A stretch of DNA of 43,847 nucleotides from Deltaproteobacteria bacterium (GCA_024636215.1 JAGXHL010000048.1:1-43847), one strand, 5' to 3'; counted from the first letter of the stretch, positions 9,876-18,885 are shown. The notes: generated by a model not told the origin, from the letters alone. Numbers and translations: made by a program.

Positions 9876-10259
9876 ATGAAGTGCCCAGTATGCAAGAACA
9901 GAGAACACGTCGAAATTGATCTACATGCCGATGGATTTTGTCAGGATGCACGCGAATGCGGTGATTGCGGCAGTATCTGGACCTTTTCAGGACAGAACAT
10001 GAAAATACTCAAGGGGCGCAACGTCAAAACAGAGAAAACCTATTCGGATTTTATTTGTCCGACATGTAAATCGATTTTGTGTATCGAAACCGATCTCGAT
10101 GCTTTTCAGTTCCACGAAGAGATTCAGGAATGCGCCAACTGCGGAACGGTGTGCTCCTCTGTCCACCAACAGGTCACAGTCATACAAGACTCACAAACAG
10201 ATTCATTCCTGAGTGTCACGTCCGACCTTGTCGAGGCTGATGATTATGCTCTTTTATAA
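9876..10259 (+). CDS. Duplicated zinc-ribbon protein (127 aa), possibly iron regulated
   Basis: The protein is made of two tandem ribbons. The first is CPVC (C3, C6) with ECGDCG (C28, C31); the second is CPTC (C61, C64) with ECANCG (C86, C89). Both copies keep the same 25-residue spacing and a shared E-x-D-L-x-A-x-x-F core, so they arose by duplication. Extra cysteines occur at 22, 69 and 93. The last 25 residues are acidic and probably disordered. Such ribbons bind Zn or Fe; the partner here is unknown. AAAGGAG precedes the ATG. A Fur-box-like operator lies about 120 bp upstream. The 3' end overlaps the convergent hydrogenase alpha gene by 16 bp. Confidence 0.75.
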   Translation: MKCPVCKNREHVEIDLHADGFCQDARECGDCGSIWTFSGQNMKILKGRNVKTEKTYSDFICPTCKSILCIETDLDAFQFHEEIQECANCGTVCSSVHQQVTVIQDSQTDSFLSVTSDLVEADDYALL

Positions 10260-11587
10260 ACATCTCTCGCAGGGGAAAACTTCACCCCGTTTAATTTAAG
10301 GTGATTGCCATAATACTCTTCTCGTAGGAGGCTATTCTCCAGTCTGAGCAGATGCACGGCGCAGGAGATGCACGGGTCATAGGCCCGCACGATGCGTTCC
10401 GCCACCGTGCACAGACGGTCATGATCCTCTTCATCGACCAGGTCTGCCATGATCTGGGCCGCCATGATGCGCTGATTGATGGCGGTGGGTGTGACAATGT
10501 CTGCAGCCACAACACTCCCCCCCTCATCAACAAGGTAGTGATGAATCAACAGCCCGCGCGGAGCTTCAATAGCCGCTGTGCCGACCCCTGCGGAGGTCTG
10601 TCTCAGAACCGTTCGCAAGGGCTCGGCAGGGTCTGCCTGCAACAGGGTTTCAAGCAACTGCTCGAGCCGTTGCAGCGTCCAGCCGATTTCTCTGGCCTGG
10701 GCAACATTATTGCCATGAATGCCCATATCCTCTGCCGGCAGGTCAAAGCGCAGCTGCCTGTCGGCGGCAAGCCTGGCGCGCGCCAGGGCTCCGGTCAAAA
10801 AAGGCCCTGCCTCGCCACATGTGTCCTTGGCGTGTGAATCTGATCGGGATTGTTCTCCGAGCAGTTGCGCATAGTCTGAAGAGGGAACCTGCTCCTCACC
10901 GTAGCAAAGGGCCTCGCCGCTCAAAGCAAATGCTTGCTGCATTCCGGTTGCAAGGGCATTGCCTAGAGCCGGACCTGCTTCCGGGTAGTTGTCCAACTCT
11001 AAGAACTGCTGGCACAAATCAGGCCAGCGAGTTTGCCAGTAGTAAACCTCCTTCGCCAGATCTTCGAGCTTCTGCCTTTCGGGCAGGTAGGCAACCCCGC
11101 CGAAAACCGGGTTGACCGGATGGATCACCCGTCCTCCGCTGATTTCCTGAACGCGGTTGGCAAATGCCTTCAACTTCAGCCCGGCCTCTGCCAGAGGGTC
11201 TTTACGCTGCAGAAGTTGCAGCAGATCGGCAGTCCCGCAGAGATCCGGCAAGATCAGACAGAAGAGGTGCAGGGCGTGACTCTGCAGGTGTCCGCCAAGC
11301 AGCAGCAGTTCGCGAAGCCTAGCCGCGGAGGGTGGAATCTTGATTTGCTGCAGGTTTTCCAGCGCCTGCAGGGCCGTCAACTTGTGCGCAGCCGAACAGA
11401 TGGCGCAGATACGACAGATAAGATCAGGTACTTCATCGTAACGGCGGCCGAGGAGCAGCGACTCAAACAGGCGCGGCGACTCGAGCAGACGCACCCTGAC
11501 CTGATCCAGAAGACCCTGCTTGAGTAACAGCTCCACCCGGCCGTGGCCTTCGACGCGCGTCAAGGGATCGATAATCAGTCTGGTCAT
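10244..11587 (-). CDS. hydA: [NiFe] hydrogenase large (alpha) subunit, group 3b-like
   Basis: The 447-residue catalytic subunit holds the NiFe centre. The N-terminal ligands are in RICAICSAAH (C61, C64, H68) and the C-terminal ligands in DPCISCAVH (C406, C409, H412). All nickel ligands are cysteine, not selenocysteine. Thirty-five residues follow H412, in keeping with a C-terminal peptide cut off by a maturation protease, although no such protease gene is in the window. It is the last gene of the beta-gamma-delta-alpha operon and overlaps the delta gene by 4 bp. The gene order and partners fit cytosolic bidirectional NAD(P)-linked hydrogenase/sulfhydrogenase. The subgroup call is by gene order, not by phylogeny. 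Confidence 0.9.
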   Translation of the reverse strand: MTRLIIDPLTRVEGHGRVELLLKQGLLDQVRVRLLESPRLFESLLLGRRYDEVPDLICRICAICSAAHKLTALQALENLQQIKIPPSAARLRELLLLGGHLQSHALHLFCLILPDLCGTADLLQLLQRKDPLAEAGLKLKAFANRVQEISGGRVIHPVNPVFGGVAYLPERQKLEDLAKEVYYWQTRWPDLCQQFLELDNYPEAGPALGNALATGMQQAFALSGEALCYGEEQVPSSDYAQLLGEQSRSDSHAKDTCGEAGPFLTGALARARLAADRQLRFDLPAEDMGIHGNNVAQAREIGWTLQRLEQLLETLLQADPAEPLRTVLRQTSAGVGTAAIEAPRGLLIHHYLVDEGGSVVAADIVTPTAINQRIMAAQIMADLVDEEDHDRLCTVAERIVRAYDPCISCAVHLLRLENSLLREEYYGNHLKLNGVKFSPARDVYKRA

Positions 11588-12327
11588 CGCGTCTCTCCAA
11601 AACGTTCCAGACGCTGGCGGATTTCTCCTTCGGTCAGCCCCGCCGTCGAGAACAGCCGGCAGAGTTCATCCCGGTTGGCCTCGGCGACGACGCCACGGCA
11701 GCCTTCACAAATTACGCCCAGGCCCGGGCACCTGGCGTTGCAACCGGCGAGGGTGATGGGACCGAGACAGGGTGCCTTGTCTCTCTCCAGCAGACAGGGG
11801 TTTTCGTTGATGCGGCATTCCATGCAGACCGGCATGACCTGGTGACCGGGCCAACCGCCATGCAGGATGGCGCCGATGCTGTTGAGGAGTTCGCTCGCTT
11901 CCGGAGGACATCCGGGAATCCGACCGTCGACTACAACGAAATGATCAACCGCCTGAGGTGGAAAGCTGTCCCACCGGTCACCTTGCCCGGCATAAACCTT
12001 GCTGATGGCTGCACGGCGCTCCTCCCTGACCAGGCTGTTGACGCCACCGGTCAAGGCACAGGCGCCGACGGCGACCAGCAGCTGAACCTCGCGGCGAAAG
12101 GCCAGCAGCCTCTCCAGCTCGGCGGGGGTCGTGATCGATCCTTCCACCAGGCCGATGTCGATCTTTTGATCCTTGCCTGCGTTGGAAGACGCCATGGGGA
12201 AGTCGCAAATGGCCACGAGCTGGGCCAACTCTGCCAGAGAGGCTTCACAGTTAAGCAGCATGAGTTGACAGCCGCTGCAGGAAGTAAAGCGGATCCAGGC
12301 CAGGCTGATGGGCGGCTTCAGTTTCAT
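11584..12327 (-). CDS. hydD: Hydrogenase small (delta) subunit
   Basis: The 247-residue electron-transfer subunit resembles the 20-kDa (NuoB/PSST-like) small subunit of group 3 hydrogenases. The proximal cluster uses SCSGC (C17, C20) and later cysteines, including GCPP. The C-terminal half contains a ferredoxin-like run of cysteines (CMECRINENPCLL, PCLGPITLAGCNARCPG, CEGCRG) for two more 4Fe-4S clusters. There is no twin-arginine signal, so the enzyme is cytoplasmic. The ATG at 12327 overlaps the gamma stop codon as ATGA. The frame is open upstream but that part is the gamma gene read in another frame. Confidence 0.9.
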   Translation of the reverse strand: MKLKPPISLAWIRFTSCSGCQLMLLNCEASLAELAQLVAICDFPMASSNAGKDQKIDIGLVEGSITTPAELERLLAFRREVQLLVAVGACALTGGVNSLVREERRAAISKVYAGQGDRWDSFPPQAVDHFVVVDGRIPGCPPEASELLNSIGAILHGGWPGHQVMPVCMECRINENPCLLERDKAPCLGPITLAGCNARCPGLGVICEGCRGVVAEANRDELCRLFSTAGLTEGEIRQRLERFGETR

Positions 12328-13151
12328 AGCGCCCCCGCCATCTTGCGCATCCGCTCCAGATTGAAGACCGGTCCCTCCTTGCAGATGTAGCGTCCGGCAA
12401 CCACGCAATGGCAGCACTCGCCGATACCGCAACGCATGCGGCGCTCAAGGGTTGCGAAGATCTTTGCTGCCGGTATGCCGATCAAGGCCAATTCTTCCAG
12501 AATACAGTGATAAAGGGCCGGCGGTCCGCAAACCGCAGCGACGGTTTGACGGGGAGCAAACTCCAGTTCGGTAAGCAGTTCGTTGACCAGGCCGGTTTTG
12601 CAGACGACGCGGCCGGCAAGACAGGGCAGGTCCTCGGCAAAATCAACAGAGAAGCGCAGCTCGATTCGCTGTTGTTTCGACAGTTCAAGCAATTCCTCGC
12701 GGAAGAGCAGTGCCTGCGGTTGACGCGAGCCGTAAAGCACGATGATTTTGTTTTTGCGCTCAGGCATCTCGAGCAGGGCTTTCAGCAGGGCACGCAAGGG
12801 CGCCATGCCGAGGCCACCGGCAATCAGCAGCGCGTCCTGATCCTGAAACAGTTCCAGGGGAAAACCTTTGCCGAAGGGACCGCGCAGACCAACAGGATCC
12901 CCCTTTTCCATCCGATAAAGAGACTCGGTCACCCGTCCTGCCCGGCGGATACAGGAGGTGATGAGCCGGTCGTGAACCTGATCACAGGCCGAGACCGGAA
13001 AACTGCCGACCCCCGGAAGAGTGATCTCGATAAATTGCCCGGGGACCAGCGCCATCGGTTGCCCGGCAAGGAAGGTGAAGAGGTGGTTGTCTGTGACCAT
13101 GGGGGTTATTGCATGGAGTCGGGCCGCAACCGGTTGCAGAGCATCCTTCAT
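12324..13151 (-). CDS. hydG: Hydrogenase gamma subunit, FAD/NAD(P)-binding oxidoreductase
   Basis: The 275-residue diaphorase module carries electrons between NAD(P)H and the hydrogenase clusters. An N-terminal ferredoxin-reductase-like FAD domain is followed by the NAD(P)-binding AGGLGMAPLR motif (about residue 117) and a CGPP motif. A C-terminal 2Fe-2S binding loop, CGIGECCHC plus a later cysteine in YICKEGPVF, is as in dihydroorotate dehydrogenase PyrK and sulfhydrogenase gamma. The ATG at 13151 overlaps the beta stop codon (ATGA); the upstream open frame belongs to beta. NADP versus NAD preference cannot be read from the sequence. This hydG is the sulfhydrogenase subunit, not the radical-SAM [FeFe]-maturase of the same name. 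Confidence 0.88.
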   Translation of the reverse strand: MKDALQPVAARLHAITPMVTDNHLFTFLAGQPMALVPGQFIEITLPGVGSFPVSACDQVHDRLITSCIRRAGRVTESLYRMEKGDPVGLRGPFGKGFPLELFQDQDALLIAGGLGMAPLRALLKALLEMPERKNKIIVLYGSRQPQALLFREELLELSKQQRIELRFSVDFAEDLPCLAGRVVCKTGLVNELLTELEFAPRQTVAAVCGPPALYHCILEELALIGIPAAKIFATLERRMRCGIGECCHCVVAGRYICKEGPVFNLERMRKMAGAL

Positions 13152-14107
13152 GTCCGTTGCTCCCCGTTCAGTTGCACGGCGATCTGCTCGAGGTCGATAT
13201 CGACGGGGCAGACCTTGCGGCAGCGGCCGCAGCCGACGCAGGCATTCTGCCCGTGCAGTGCGCCGAAGCCGAAAAACTTGTGCTCCATGCGAAAGCGCAG
13301 CCGGTTTGCACGGCCAGGCCTGAAATCGTGGCCGCCGGCGACTTTGGCGTACTCGGCGAAAAAGCAGTTGTCCCAACTGCGTCTCCTGGTCACTGAACCG
13401 TCGACCGATGACTCATCAAGCATGTCGAAGCAGTAGCAGGTCGGGCAGACCACCGAACAGGCGCCACAGGACAGGCAGGCTTGGGCCGTTTCTGCCCAGA
13501 TTTCGTCATCAGCAGCGCTGTGAAAGCGCTCTTCTGTGAGCACCCGCCATGCTTTGGCGTTCAGTGTAGGCCATGGCAGGGGCTGCTCCTCAGCCGTGCT
13601 GGCAGCACAACTCCGCAAGAGGGCCTCTCCTGCTGGAGAAAGGGCCCAGGCGCGCGCCTGGTCCAGGAAGAGATCGCCGGCAAGCGGTATCAGTTCGCGC
13701 TGGCAGCGACATTCCGGCGTGGGATCACAGGGCATGCCCACCACCAGGCTTTGCGCACGGCGCTCTCGGTATGCAGGATCTTCGGCAAAGACCTGATCAA
13801 GATACCAGAGGGCCTGCAGGTCGCAGAGAGGCACCCCCACAACGGCAATGGTTTCTGGCGCCTCAGGGGCTGCAAATTGTCCGGACTGATAAGACCAGAG
13901 CTTCTCCCTGGCTGGCAAAAAGAGCTTTTTCAGCGGAACGCATGAGGAGAGGGCCCGGTTTGGGAACCGGCCTGACGGGAGGGGCTGCAGGCGGCAGAGG
14001 CCATCGGCGTCGACGCGTGGTGCAAGCGCTGAAAAGTCGGTGATGGCACCCGCCAGAGCGTCGAGGGATGCCTCCGTGAGCAGGGCGCTGGGCAAGTTTG
14101 AATCCAT
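13148..14107 (-). CDS. hydB: Hydrogenase beta subunit, 4Fe-4S protein
   Basis: The 319-residue iron-sulfur subunit has two ferredoxin-type motifs in its C-terminal third. These are CLSCGACSVVCPTC (C211, 214, 217, 221, with C224) and CVGCGRCRKVCP (C290, 293, 296, 300). The N-terminal part matches the sulfhydrogenase beta/anaerobic sulfite reductase A type, with VVGMPCDPTPECRC-like cysteines around residue 125-135. It links the gamma diaphorase to the delta-alpha hydrogenase. It is the first gene of the operon, with AGAGG before the ATG. The beta-gamma-delta-alpha order and unbroken 4-bp overlaps indicate translational coupling of a fixed-stoichiometry complex. Confidence 0.88.
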   Translation of the reverse strand: MDSNLPSALLTEASLDALAGAITDFSALAPRVDADGLCRLQPLPSGRFPNRALSSCVPLKKLFLPAREKLWSYQSGQFAAPEAPETIAVVGVPLCDLQALWYLDQVFAEDPAYRERRAQSLVVGMPCDPTPECRCQRELIPLAGDLFLDQARAWALSPAGEALLRSCAASTAEEQPLPWPTLNAKAWRVLTEERFHSAADDEIWAETAQACLSCGACSVVCPTCYCFDMLDESSVDGSVTRRRSWDNCFFAEYAKVAGGHDFRPGRANRLRFRMEHKFFGFGALHGQNACVGCGRCRKVCPVDIDLEQIAVQLNGEQRT

Positions 14108-14296
14108 GAGAAGCCTCTAAGTTGATTCTATCACTCTTCGTCCTCTCGGCAAACAACAGGGTCGGTTTGCTCTCGGCCGTGGTCGAGACGTGCTCTGTCG
14201 GGGCCTTGCTCATAACGTTTACCAGGGCTGTCTCTGTTGATCAGAGGCCATGGCAGTCAACAAAATTAGAACAGGAGGAAAATAAATGTTATGCTT

Positions 14297-14444
14297 CTAG
14301 CCATGAGCCGGCTGCAAATCCGGCTGTTTGGCCCATATTTCAGTTACTTTGGGTCTATGGCTGCGGCTATGATCCTGCAAATGAACTAAAACCTGTTCTC
14401 AAACAGCCAGATTGTCGCTTCGGCTCCTATAGTCAAACAGATTA
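14297..14444. mobile_element. Diverged copy of the palindromic element, copy B
   Basis: This copy lies inverted with respect to copies at 7255 and 42635. It starts with CTAG then CATGAGCCGGCTGC, so about 18 bp of one terminal repeat are missing, and it ends in a degraded TATAGTCAAACAGATTATTG. The central hairpin and the CTGTTTGGCCCATATTTCAG arm are kept. It sits between the divergent hydB and otsA genes. An AGGAGG with ATG at 14286 lies just in front; its frame closes after four codons at the CTAG of the element. The rest of this 367-bp gap shows no gene. Confidence 0.75.
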
Positions 14445-14474
14445 TTGAAGGAGCGAGAAGGAGAGAAGAGGATC

Positions 14475-15908
14475 ATGAAAAGACGACTTGTTGTGGTTTC
14501 CAACCGGCTGCCCATCGCGATCGACCAGGTCGGTGAAGAGTGGCAGGTCAAACCCGGTTCCGGAGGCCTGGTGACGGCTCTGGCGCCCTTGATGAAAGCC
14601 AGTCAGGGTGTCTGGGTCGGCTGGCCTGGCTGCGGCCCGGAAGCGCCCATCGATGAGCTGGCGGAAAGTTTTTCTGCAGAGCAGGGCTACACTCTGAAGC
14701 CGGTGCCGCTCACAGAAGAGGAGATCGAAAAATATTATCGAGGCTTCTCCAACGAAGCTCTCTGGCCACTTTTTCATGATCTGCTCGGCAACTGCATCTT
14801 CAGCCTCGATAATTATCGGGCCTACGATGCGGTCAATCGGCGCTTCGCGGAGGTGACCGCCGAAGTCAGCTCTGATGAGGATATCGTCTGGATTCATGAT
14901 TATCAGCTGATTTCGAGCGGTTGGTATCTGCGCCAGCTTCACCCTTATCGAAGCCTGGCGTTTTTCCTGCACATCCCTTTTCCGTCTCCGGACCTGTATC
15001 GACGCCTGCCCTGGGGCAAGCAACTGCTGACGAGCCTGCTTGCTTACGACCTGGTCGGTTTCCAGACGGTGCGTGACCATCGCAATTTCATCCATTGTGT
15101 GACCTCGCTGATCAAGGGTGTCGAAGTCCGCAGCCGACACAGAAGCTATACGGTTTTGCGCTATGGCGACCACCTGTTAAAGGTCGGCCACTTTCCAATC
15201 AGTATTGACTTTAAGGATTTTGCCGAACGCACCAAAACGGCAGAGGTCGCTGAAGCCGCCTGGTACCTGCACGAAAACTATGAGCAGCGCCAATTGATTC
15301 TGGGGGTTGACCGGCTCGATTACACGAAGGGAATCCCCGAGCGCTTTCTCGCTTTTGAGCGGGCCCTGGAAAAATATCCGGACCTTCGCCAACAAGTGTC
15401 CCTGGTACAGGTTGTCATACCAAGCCGTACCATGGTCCCCGATTATATCGACCTGAAAAGTCAGCTCGAACAGTTGGCCGGCCGGATCAACGGCAGCTTT
15501 TCAGAACATGGCTGGGTGCCGTTGCATTATCACTTCAGAAGCCTCGATTCAGTGCAGCTGCTGGCTCATTACCGTACCGCTGAGATCGCCTTGATCACGC
15601 CCCTGCGCGACGGCATGAATCTGGTAGCTAAGGAATATTGCGCCTGTTCCATCGACAACCAGGGGGTCCTTATCCTGAGCAAGTTTGCCGGTGCTGCCGA
15701 TCAACTCGGCAAACACGCCCTGGTGGTCAATCCTTATGACATCGACAAAACTGCGGATGCTCTTTACCAGGCCTTCAGCATGACGCAGGCTGAGCGGCAG
15801 CGACGCATGCGCCTGCTGCGCAATCAGATCCGTCGCAACGACGTGCATCGCTGGCTGGAGAGCTTCATGACAGCGTTGAGCAGCAAGCCGGGACCACCGG
15901 CCAAATGA
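14475..15908 (+). CDS. otsA: Alpha,alpha-trehalose-phosphate synthase (GT20)
   Basis: The 477-residue GT-B glycosyltransferase joins a glucosyl nucleotide to glucose-6-phosphate to give trehalose-6-phosphate. Visible signatures are SNRLPIAI near the N-terminus, [49 protein letters not shown] and the nucleotide-contacting [12 protein letters not shown]. Length equals E. coli OtsA, with no fused phosphatase domain. The related glucosylglycerol-phosphate synthase uses the same signatures and is not excluded. The ATG at 14475 with AGAGGATC upstream is chosen over an in-frame start ten codons earlier. The GH65 gene follows after 12 bp. No otsB phosphatase gene is in the window. Confidence 0.87.
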   Translation: MKRRLVVVSNRLPIAIDQVGEEWQVKPGSGGLVTALAPLMKASQGVWVGWPGCGPEAPIDELAESFSAEQGYTLKPVPLTEEEIEKYYRGFSNEALWPLFHDLLGNCIFSLDNYRAYDAVNRRFAEVTAEVSSDEDIVWIHDYQLISSGWYLRQLHPYRSLAFFLHIPFPSPDLYRRLPWGKQLLTSLLAYDLVGFQTVRDHRNFIHCVTSLIKGVEVRSRHRSYTVLRYGDHLLKVGHFPISIDFKDFAERTKTAEVAEAAWYLHENYEQRQLILGVDRLDYTKGIPERFLAFERALEKYPDLRQQVSLVQVVIPSRTMVPDYIDLKSQLEQLAGRINGSFSEHGWVPLHYHFRSLDSVQLLAHYRTAEIALITPLRDGMNLVAKEYCACSIDNQGVLILSKFAGAADQLGKHALVVNPYDIDKTADALYQAFSMTQAERQRRMRLLRNQIRRNDVHRWLESFMTALSSKPGPPAK

Positions 15909-15920
15909 CAGGTTAACAAA

Positions 15921-18296
15921 ATGATTAGACATGAAACCCTGAATCCACCGATTCATATCTATCCGATCAACGAATGGAAGATCATCGAAACGGAGTTCTA
16001 TGCCCGTTTCCTCTCGCAGGCCGAAACCTTGTTTGCCCTGGGCAATGGCTATTTGGGCATGCGCGGCAACTACGATGAGGGAACCCCTCACAGCCAGACC
16101 GGAACCTTCATTAACGGCTTTCACGAGACCTGGCCGATCACCTACGGCGAGGATGCCTATGGCTTTGCCAAGACCGGTCAGACCATGTTGAATGTCACCG
16201 ACGCCAAGGTTTTCAAGCTCTATGTCGATGACGAACCCTTTTTCCTGCCGACGGCCAACCTGCAGCTGTTTGAACGAACCCTGGATATGCAGGAAGGGAC
16301 CCTGGAGCGCCGCGTACTCTGGGAGACGGCGGTTGGCAAGCAAGTCCTGATCGAGTCGAAGCGATTAATCTCTCTGCAGCATCGACATGTCGCTGCGATC
16401 TCCTACCAGGTGACGATTCTCAATGCCGACGCTCCGGTGGTGATTTCCTCCGAGGCCGTCGGTGACCAGTCGAACCAGGCCAGTGTTAACGACCCCAGAC
16501 AGGCCAAGGGTTTCGGGCACAAGGTGCTGCTGCCGCAGGAACACTATGCGCAAGACATGCGGCTGATATTGACACACCGTGTCCGTAACAGCGGCATGAC
16601 CGTCGCCTGTGGTGTTGATCACCTGATCGAGTCTGAAGCAGGCTATAAATCCGATAGCGAGTGCGACGGCGATCATGGCAAGGTGGTCTACTCCGTCAAT
16701 GCCAGGCGCGGCAAACCGATCAATATCTGCAAACTTATCACCTATCATTCCTCACGACATGCTTCGACCGAGGAGTTGGCAACGCGCGCTGAGCGGACTC
16801 TAGACCGGGTTAAGGATCAAGGCTTCGCAAACCTGGTCGACGGGCAGAAAGCCTTCATGTTCGACTTCTGGGAGCGCAGCGACATCTATGTCCGGGGTAA
16901 TTCCGCCGCGGCAGGCCGCCACAAACTGGAAATCCAGCAGGCCATGCGCTGGAACCTGTTTCAGATCCTGCAGGCCTCGGCGCGCGCCGAGGGCACCGGG
17001 ATCCCGGCCAAGGGGCTGACCGGACAGGCCTACGAGGGCCATTATTTCTGGGATACCGAAATTTACGTGATGCCGTTTCTGATCTACACGGCTCCCGAGA
17101 TTGCGCGCAACCTGTTGCTGTTTCGCTACAGCATGCTGGAGCAGGCGCGGATCCGGGCCCGCGAGATGAACCAGAAGGGTGCGCTCTTCCCCTGGCGGAC
17201 CATCAATGGTGAGGAGGCCTCAGCCTATTATGCCGCTGGCACGGCACAATATCACATCAACGCCGACATTATGTACGCCCTCAAGAAGTATGTGGATATC
17301 ACCAACGACAGATCCCTGCTTTACAATGAGGGCGCGGAGATGCTGGTTGAAACGGCGCGCATGTGGGAGGACCTGGGTTTTTACTCGGAACGTAAAAATG
17401 GCAAGTTCTGCATTAACGGGGTGACCGGCCCGGATGAATATACCGCAGTGGTCAACAACAACGCCTTCACCAACATGATGGCCCGGGAGAATCTCTTGTT
17501 TGCCATCAAAACGGTCAGGGAGATGTTGGACGCCTTCCCGGAGCAGTATGAGAGCCTCAAACACAGGACAAATTTCGACCCGGTCGAGCTTGAGGCCTGG
17601 CAGAAGGCCGCCGACAACATGTACGTCCCCTACGACCGCAAGCTGGGCATTCATCCTCAGGACGAAGACTTCCTGGACCTGGAAAAGTGGGATATCAAAA
17701 ATACTCCACGCAACCAGTTTCCGTTGCTGCTCTACCATCATCCACTGGTCATTTATCGCCATCAGGTGCTCAAGCAGGCTGACGTCGTCCTGGCGATGTT
17801 TCTGCTTGGCAACATGTTCACCGATAAGCAAAAGGCCCGCAATTTCGAATATTACGATCCTTTAACGACCGGTGACTCTTCGCTTTCCGCCTGTATCCAG
17901 AGCATTCTGGCCGCCGAGGTGGGTGAAAACGAAAAAGCCATGGGTTACGCCCGTTATGCCATTCTCATGGATCTTGCCGATGTCGGCGGCAACATGGACG
18001 ATGGCTGCCACATCGCATCGATGGGTGGAACCTGGATGGTCGGAGTTTACGGTTTCGCCGGTATGCGTGACTATGACGGCCGCATTACCTTTGAGCCGAA
18101 GCTGCCAAGATATATCGAAGAGTTGCGTTTTTCACTGCAGATCCGCGGTCAGCGGCTGAAAGTTCAATTGACCACTCGTGAGACCGTTTATCTTCTGGAA
18201 AAGGGGATCACGCTGGAGATTTATCATCAGGGCAAGGCCTTGCAACTCAAGCCAGGAGAGCCTGTGCACTGCCGGATCAGGAAAAGCAGCAAATAA
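15921..18296 (+). CDS. Glycoside hydrolase family 65 disaccharide phosphorylase-like protein
   Basis: This is a 791-residue GH65 protein, the family of maltose, trehalose, kojibiose and nigerose phosphorylases. The N-terminal beta-sandwich starts with the typical ETLFALGNGYLGMRGN. The (alpha/alpha)6 domain contains GLTGQAYEGHYFWDTEIY, the catalytic acid in TGPDEYTAVVNNNAFTN (near residue 505), and the phosphate-side segment GDSSLSACIQSILAAE with DGCHIASMGGTWM. Substrate is not readable, but with a trehalose-phosphate synthase 12 bp upstream, trehalose or trehalose-6-phosphate is the natural guess. It acts in the cytosol. No beta-phosphoglucomutase gene, the usual companion of GH65 phosphorylases, is adjacent. 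Confidence 0.85.
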   Translation: MIRHETLNPPIHIYPINEWKIIETEFYARFLSQAETLFALGNGYLGMRGNYDEGTPHSQTGTFINGFHETWPITYGEDAYGFAKTGQTMLNVTDAKVFKLYVDDEPFFLPTANLQLFERTLDMQEGTLERRVLWETAVGKQVLIESKRLISLQHRHVAAISYQVTILNADAPVVISSEAVGDQSNQASVNDPRQAKGFGHKVLLPQEHYAQDMRLILTHRVRNSGMTVACGVDHLIESEAGYKSDSECDGDHGKVVYSVNARRGKPINICKLITYHSSRHASTEELATRAERTLDRVKDQGFANLVDGQKAFMFDFWERSDIYVRGNSAAAGRHKLEIQQAMRWNLFQILQASARAEGTGIPAKGLTGQAYEGHYFWDTEIYVMPFLIYTAPEIARNLLLFRYSMLEQARIRAREMNQKGALFPWRTINGEEASAYYAAGTAQYHINADIMYALKKYVDITNDRSLLYNEGAEMLVETARMWEDLGFYSERKNGKFCINGVTGPDEYTAVVNNNAFTNMMARENLLFAIKTVREMLDAFPEQYESLKHRTNFDPVELEAWQKAADNMYVPYDRKLGIHPQDEDFLDLEKWDIKNTPRNQFPLLLYHHPLVIYRHQVLKQADVVLAMFLLGNMFTDKQKARNFEYYDPLTTGDSSLSACIQSILAAEVGENEKAMGYARYAILMDLADVGGNMDDGCHIASMGGTWMVGVYGFAGMRDYDGRITFEPKLPRYIEELRFSLQIRGQRLKVQLTTRETVYLLEKGITLEIYHQGKALQLKPGEPVHCRIRKSSK

Positions 18297-18360
18297 AAAA
18301 TAGTGAACATTATAAGACCTTCAACCTTGCAAAGGAGCTGTAACTGTATGAGTTGGCAGC

Positions 18361-18885
18361 TTGTATGGTCTGATCTATCTATCCCATTTATTGAGACGTG
18401 GTGTGATTACAACCGGGCTTATCTATCTGATCCTGATTACCATCCTCTACCTGCTGAGTTTTCGCAAGGATGCAGAGAAGGGACGCCAGAGTCTTGTCGC
18501 CGCGCGACAGACCCTCTGGCGGATGATTCCTCTTTTGCTGGCGATCTTCGCACTGATCGGGCTGTTTCAGGAGTTCGTGCCCCAGGCGATGATCCAGCGA
18601 TGGCTGGGTAACGAAAACCACCTGCTTTCTCTGCTGATCGGTGGATTGGTGGGAGCCATCGCTATTGGCCCCCCGGTTGCTGCCTTTCCGATCGCCGGCT
18701 CATTTATCGCCACCGGAGCCTGGCCACCGGCGGCCGCGGCATTCATCGTTTCATGGGTCTCGGTGGGAGTGATCACCCTGCCGGTTGAGGCACACGTGTT
18801 TGGCTGGCGGTTTGCCCTCTGGCGCAATCTCATCACCTTCTTGGCGGCGCTGCTGATCGGACTGCTGATCGGGGGGTTGGTATGA
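18361..18885 (+). CDS. Half-size permease-like membrane protein A (5' end uncertain)
   Basis: A very hydrophobic protein of about 174 residues with four to five membrane segments. It contains IGPPVAAFPIAGSF and WVSVGVITLPVEAHVFGWRF, and resembles the small 'permease' proteins related to UPF0718/COG0701; transported substrate unknown. The start is odd. A strong AAAGGAG with ATG at 18348 is one frame out, and the true frame is closed by TGA at 18349-18351, so only TTG (18361 or 18391) or GTG (18403) remain. Either a poor start is used, or a frameshift has hit the first codons. The stop overlaps the next start (ATGA at 18882), so the two half-permeases are translated together. Confidence 0.65.
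   Translation: MYGLIYLSHLLRRGVITTGLIYLILITILYLLSFRKDAEKGRQSLVAARQTLWRMIPLLLAIFALIGLFQEFVPQAMIQRWLGNENHLLSLLIGGLVGAIAIGPPVAAFPIAGSFIATGAWPPAAAAFIVSWVSVGVITLPVEAHVFGWRFALWRNLITFLAALLIGLLIGGLV

Noticed and set aside
10244..11587. Selenocysteine in the hydrogenase large subunit
   Set aside because: The four nickel-ligand positions are all cysteine codons and there is no in-frame TGA.
14122..14448. Open frame of 108 codons on the + strand before otsA
   Set aside because: It runs through the palindromic element, has no ribosome-binding site and no protein-like composition.
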